This document shows positions 42,642-45,913 of a stretch of 45,913 nucleotides of DNA, in pieces. A program made the position numbers and the translations under genes. The notes beneath the pieces are model-generated. The model worked only from the letters and a program-made list of their open reading frames with translations. It was not told where the DNA came from and did no database searches. The stretch comes from Acidimicrobiales bacterium (GTDB lineage Bacteria; Actinomycetota; Acidimicrobiia; Acidimicrobiales; MedAcidi-G1): positions 1-45,913 of the forward strand of contig JARQPW010000019.1 in assembly GCA_029577135.1 (NCBI GenBank). The letters are read 5' to 3'. The first letter of the stretch is position 1, and the number at the start of each line of letters is the position of its first letter.

Positions 42642-43586
42642 TCATGCATCGGGCACGTCGAAGCCAACCAGGATCGTCTCGGGATGAAGGACGACGCCGT
42701 GTGCGTCGGCCACCTGCCGCCGGACCTCCTGCATGAGCCGACGGACGTCGTCGGCACTGCCGCCGGCGTCCGCCTGGATGAAGTTGGCGTGCTTCGACGA
42801 CACCTCTGCGGTGCCGATGCGGAGTCCCTTCGCCCCGGCCAGGTCGATGAGGCGGCCGGCGGAGTCGCCGGGAGGGTTGGTGAACACGGAACCTGCGTTC
42901 GAGCCTCCGGGCTGGTTCTCCCTCCGCCACCGGCTGATCTCGGCCAGGATCGCCTCCCCGTCCCCGACATCGCCGACCTCGAGTTGGAGCCCGGCTGCAG
43001 CCACGACCTGGGCCGGGGAGAGCACCGAGTGCCGGTAGTCGAGGTCGAGCTCTCCCACCTCAAGGCGCCTCGTGGCGCCATCGCCCAGGTCGACGACATC
43101 GGCCCATCCGAGAACCGCTGACATATCGGATCCGTGCCCACCGGCGTTCATCCGGACAGCTCCTCCGATCGAGCCGGGAACTCCGACAGCCCACTCGAAA
43201 CCCGACAGGCCGGCCTGCACGGTCCGGCGGGCGACGACGGGCAGGCTGGCCCCGCCTCCGGCCACCACCGCCGAACCCGCGACATCGACGCCCTCGAATC
43301 CCTGGCCGAGTTGCAGGGCCAGGCCTGCGAAGCCCCGGTCGGCCACCAGCAGGTTCGATCCACGCCCGACCACGACGACCGGCACCACGGTTCCGGCCAA
43401 GACGGCAGCGACGGATTCGAGTTCGGAGCGATCGTGTGGCCGCACGTACATCGCGGCCGCTCCCCCGACCCGGTAGGTGGTCATCGGGCCGAGCGGATGC
43501 CCATGTCGACACCCGTCGCGGAGCATGAGGTCGTCGAGACGCCGGGCCAGCGCCTCCAGGCGGCCGCTCAGGGACCCGTCAGCCAT
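42642..43586 (-). CDS. murB: UDP-N-acetylenolpyruvoylglucosamine reductase
   Basis: FAD enzyme that reduces UDP-GlcNAc-enolpyruvate to UDP-MurNAc. It has 314 residues: TTYRVGGAAA, the FAD loop VVVGRGSNLLVAD, GLSGFEWAVGVPGSIGGAV, MNAGGHGSDMS, YRHSVL, the catalytic Ser in NAGSVFTNP, SSKHANFI and the final Glu in VLHPETILVG. The ATG at 43586 overlaps the murC stop by 8 bases. murC-murB side by side is a common actinobacterial and clostridial order. Confidence 0.95.
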   Translation of the reverse strand: MADGSLSGRLEALARRLDDLMLRDGCRHGHPLGPMTTYRVGGAAAMYVRPHDRSELESVAAVLAGTVVPVVVVGRGSNLLVADRGFAGLALQLGQGFEGVDVAGSAVVAGGGASLPVVARRTVQAGLSGFEWAVGVPGSIGGAVRMNAGGHGSDMSAVLGWADVVDLGDGATRRLEVGELDLDYRHSVLSPAQVVAAAGLQLEVGDVGDGEAILAEISRWRRENQPGGSNAGSVFTNPPGDSAGRLIDLAGAKGLRIGTAEVSSKHANFIQADAGGSADDVRRLMQEVRRQVADAHGVVLHPETILVGFDVPDA

Positions 43587-44958
43587 CGAGCCTGCCTCGG
43601 ACCTCGTCCGGTACGGAGGTCAGGTCGCCGGCGCCCATCGTGAGGCACAGGTCCCCGGCCACCAGGTCGTCGGCCAGCGCCGCTACCAGTTCCTCACGGC
43701 GCGGGATGTAGTGGATGTCTGTGCCCGGAAACGTCCGCTCGACGGCATCGACGATGAGTTGCCCGGAGACGCCCGGCCGCGGGGCCTCCCCGGCCGGGTA
43801 CACGTCGGTGATGTAGATCCGGTCGGCTCCCTCGAACGCATCGCCGAAGTCCGACCAGAGCGCCTCGGTGCGGCTGTAGCGGTGTGGCTGGAACACCGCC
43901 ACCAGGCGTCGCCACGATCCGCTGGACGCCGCCGCGATCGTCGCCCGGACCTCGGTCGGAAGGTGGGCGTAGTCGTCCACGAACTCGACACCGCCGGAGC
44001 TACCCCGGTGTTCGAAGCGGCGGGCAACGCCGCCGAAGTTCCCGAGACCTTCGACGATCGGATCGGGCGGAGTCCCCAGGAGTCGGGAAATGGCCGCGAC
44101 ACAGGCGGCGTTCCTAGCGTTGTGCAGGCCGGGCACCGGCAGCGAGAGGGGGAGGCGATCTCCGTCCGGCGCCGTGAGCGTGAAGCGAACGCCCTCCCAG
44201 GCCTCCCCGACGTCGGTGATCCGCCAGTCGGCACCCTCCGCCGTCCCGATACCGTCGGCGTCCGTCGCCGCTACCAGACGGGCACCGTCCGGATCGTCGA
44301 CCCCGACGACCACAGGACCTCCGGTCTCTTCGACGAAGCGGCCGAAAGCGGCCAGGAGTTCTCGGTATCCGCCGTGGTGGTCGAGGTGGTCGGGCTCGAC
44401 ATTCGTCACGACCGCGGCACTGCGGGGCAGCCGGACGAAGGTTCCGTCGCTCTCGTCGGCCTCGACGACCAGCAGGTCGCCGCTGTCCCAGGCGGCGCCG
44501 GTGCCGATCTCGTTCACGTCGCCACCGATGATGAACGACGGTCGAACACCGGCTTGGCGAAGGACCAGGGCCAGCATGGAAGCCGTCGTGGTCTTACCGT
44601 GGGTTCCCGCGACGGCAACGGTGCTGCGCTGCGCACAGATGGCGGTCAGGATGTCTGCACGGCTCAGCACCGGGATCCCCGCCTCGGCGGCGGCACGACA
44701 CTCCGGGTTCCTGTCCGGGACGGCCGTTGAACGCGTCAGGAGTTCCGCCTGCCCCAGGTTCGCCGCTGCATGTCCCACGGTCACGGTGACACCCAGCGCC
44801 TCGAGGCGTTCGAGGCCCGCAGAAGGCTTCAGGTCGGATCCGGTCACGCCGTGTCCCATCGCCGCGAGTACCTCGGCGATGGCGCTCATTCCCGCGCCGC
44901 CGACCCCGACGACGTGCACGCGGCGGGGCACCGACAGGTCGACTGCACCCTCAGGCAC
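43579..44958 (-). CDS. murC: UDP-N-acetylmuramate--L-alanine ligase
   Basis: ATP-dependent addition of L-Ala to UDP-MurNAc. It has 459 residues. The UDP-binding Rossmann loop HVVGVGGAGMSAIAEVL (15-31), the P-loop AGTHGKTTTAS (117-127), VVEADESDGTF, TNVEPDHLDHHG, PGLHNARNAA and DDYAHLPTEV follow the Mur ligase order. DDYAHxPTE in place of the general DDYgHHPtE is a small variation. The start is GTG 44956-44958, overlapping the murG stop by 8 bases. Confidence 0.95.
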   Translation of the reverse strand: MPEGAVDLSVPRRVHVVGVGGAGMSAIAEVLAAMGHGVTGSDLKPSAGLERLEALGVTVTVGHAAANLGQAELLTRSTAVPDRNPECRAAAEAGIPVLSRADILTAICAQRSTVAVAGTHGKTTTASMLALVLRQAGVRPSFIIGGDVNEIGTGAAWDSGDLLVVEADESDGTFVRLPRSAAVVTNVEPDHLDHHGGYRELLAAFGRFVEETGGPVVVGVDDPDGARLVAATDADGIGTAEGADWRITDVGEAWEGVRFTLTAPDGDRLPLSLPVPGLHNARNAACVAAISRLLGTPPDPIVEGLGNFGGVARRFEHRGSSGGVEFVDDYAHLPTEVRATIAAASSGSWRRLVAVFQPHRYSRTEALWSDFGDAFEGADRIYITDVYPAGEAPRPGVSGQLIVDAVERTFPGTDIHYIPRREELVAALADDLVAGDLCLTMGAGDLTSVPDEVRGRLDG

Positions 44959-45913
44959 GGGAATGCTCCAGGAGGAGGTCCACCACCCGGTCGGCGGCGT
45001 CCGGGATGCCCACGCCGCCGGCAGCCCGTGCCATCGCCTCCCGGCGAACAGAATCGCCGAGGAGGTCGGCCAATTCGGTCCGCAGACGGGTGCCGTCGAC
45101 CTCGGCGTCGGGAAGGATCCGGGCACCCCCGGCGTCGACCAACAGCTGGGCGTTGGCGGTCTGGTGGTCGTCCGGAGCCCCCGGGAGCGGTATCAGGAGG
45201 GAGGGAATGCCGATCACGCCGAGTTCGGCCACCGACGTCGCCCCCGACCTGCAGAGGACGAGGTCGGCAGCAGCGAGGGCGGTGGGGAGGTCGTGCTCGT
45301 ACTCGACGACCCGGTGCTCGACGTTCGGGCCTGCGGGAAGTCGGACGAACCCGGGGTCGTTCCAGTCCCTGCTCCCCAACACATGGTGGACGACGATCTC
45401 ACCACCGTCCCAATCTTGCATCGCCTTGAACACGGCCCGGTTGATGCGGCGGGCTCCCAGCGACCCGCCGAAGACCACCACGAATGGTCGATCGTCGAGG
45501 CCGTGGAACCGGCGGGCGGCAGCGCGACCGGCACCAGCCGACCTCGCCCGGACCTCCGCCCGGACCGGGTTCCCCGTCACGACCGCCCGCGGCAGTCCCG
45601 TACCCTCCGCAGGGACGGCGCACGCCCTGGCGAAGCGGCCGAGGAGTCGGTTCGCCGCTCCCGGAACGGCATTCTGCTCGGCGACGACCAGCGGAATCCT
45701 GAGCAGGACAGCGGCCAGCCCACAGGGGATGCTGGCGTAGCCGCCCAGGGCGACGACCACCCTGGGGCGCCGGCTCAGGAGCAGGGCCACGGCGCGCACG
45801 CAGGCCAGGCCCAGCCCGAGGAGGGCCCCCACGTTGGCGAACGTCAGGCGACGCTGGATCCCCCGCCCGGGCAGGAGGGTGAGCGGGAAGCCGGCGGCCG
45901 GAACCAGCGTTCG
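44951..45913 (-). CDS. murG: MurG glycosyltransferase, C-terminal part (cut by window edge)
   Basis: Adds GlcNAc to lipid I to form lipid II at the inner membrane face. 320 residues are visible; the N-terminus lies beyond the window end, and the frame stays open to base 45913. VVVALGGYASIPCGLAAVL, EQNAVPGAANRLL, VVTGNPVR, VVFGGSLGARRINRAV, and the nucleotide site RSGATSVAELGVIGIPSLLI plus DDHQTANAQ are present. A GTG at 45832 lies inside the gene and is not the start. It leads murG-murC-murB-ftsQ-ftsZ. Confidence 0.94.
   Translation of the reverse strand, partial: RTLVPAAGFPLTLLPGRGIQRRLTFANVGALLGLGLACVRAVALLLSRRPRVVVALGGYASIPCGLAAVLLRIPLVVAEQNAVPGAANRLLGRFARACAVPAEGTGLPRAVVTGNPVRAEVRARSAGAGRAAARRFHGLDDRPFVVVFGGSLGARRINRAVFKAMQDWDGGEIVVHHVLGSRDWNDPGFVRLPAGPNVEHRVVEYEHDLPTALAAADLVLCRSGATSVAELGVIGIPSLLIPLPGAPDDHQTANAQLLVDAGGARILPDAEVDGTRLRTELADLLGDSVRREAMARAAGGVGIPDAADRVVDLLLEHSRA

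Overview
The window is about 46 kb of dense, high-GC chromosomal DNA from an actinobacterium. Mycothiol synthase (MshD), the proteasome activator Bpa, an ANTAR response regulator beside polA, SepF and DivIVA next to ftsZ, no ftsA between ftsQ and ftsZ, menaquinone genes and a MabA-like FabG all point that way. The tightly packed style and the family variants suggest the class Acidimicrobiia, but that is inference. I see no phage, transposon, CRISPR array, rRNA or plasmid gene; this is core genome. One tRNA (Leu, CAA) is present.

Layout. 1-1660, minus strand: the N-terminal exonuclease part of polA (cut by the window edge), a PdtaR-like ANTAR regulator with a small coiled-coil partner, and tRNA-Leu. 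1819-5322, plus: a type II fatty-acid synthesis cluster, fabD-fabG-acpP-fabF, in which FabD carries an unusual C-terminal biotinyl/lipoyl-like domain. Convergent with it is fabZ, then HU. 6477-18454, minus: an amino-acid biosynthesis block made of hisD-hisC-hisB-hisH-hisA-hisF, a stand-alone GroES-like gene, hisI-trpE-ygfZ and trpC-trpF-trpB-trpA. trpD, trpG, hisG and hisE are not in the window.

18577-25610: a small coiled-coil gene, nth (minus), the plus-strand operon mshD-rlmN-membrane protein-menG, menA (minus) and a YyaL-type thioredoxin-domain protein. 25683-29249, minus: a frameshifted PPOX-fold (F420/FMN) gene, a thiolase/DUF35 pair, and an unrecognised protein translationally coupled to a nitroreductase that appears to start at CTG. 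29428-34700, minus: dnaE behind bpa, then a nucleotide pyrophosphatase/alkaline-phosphatase-fold gene divergent from an Rrf2 regulator.

35201-45913, minus: a TraR/DksA-like gene with a Lys/Ala-rich tail followed by lspA and rluD; divIVA; sepF-yggT; and the division/cell-wall run murG-murC-murB-ftsQ-ftsZ-pgeF-yggS.

Two features recur. First, genes inside operons overlap by 1-10 bases (ATGA, GTGA, TTGA and possibly CTGA junctions), which implies translational coupling. Second, genes at the head of transcription units usually lack a Shine-Dalgarno sequence and instead have a TANNNT hexamer ending 6-8 bases before the start codon, the signature of leaderless mRNA. That signature decided several start codons here. 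HU, ftsZ, fabD and a few others instead have a conventional promoter or a ribosome binding site. All calls come from reading the sequence and recalling family motifs; no database search was run.
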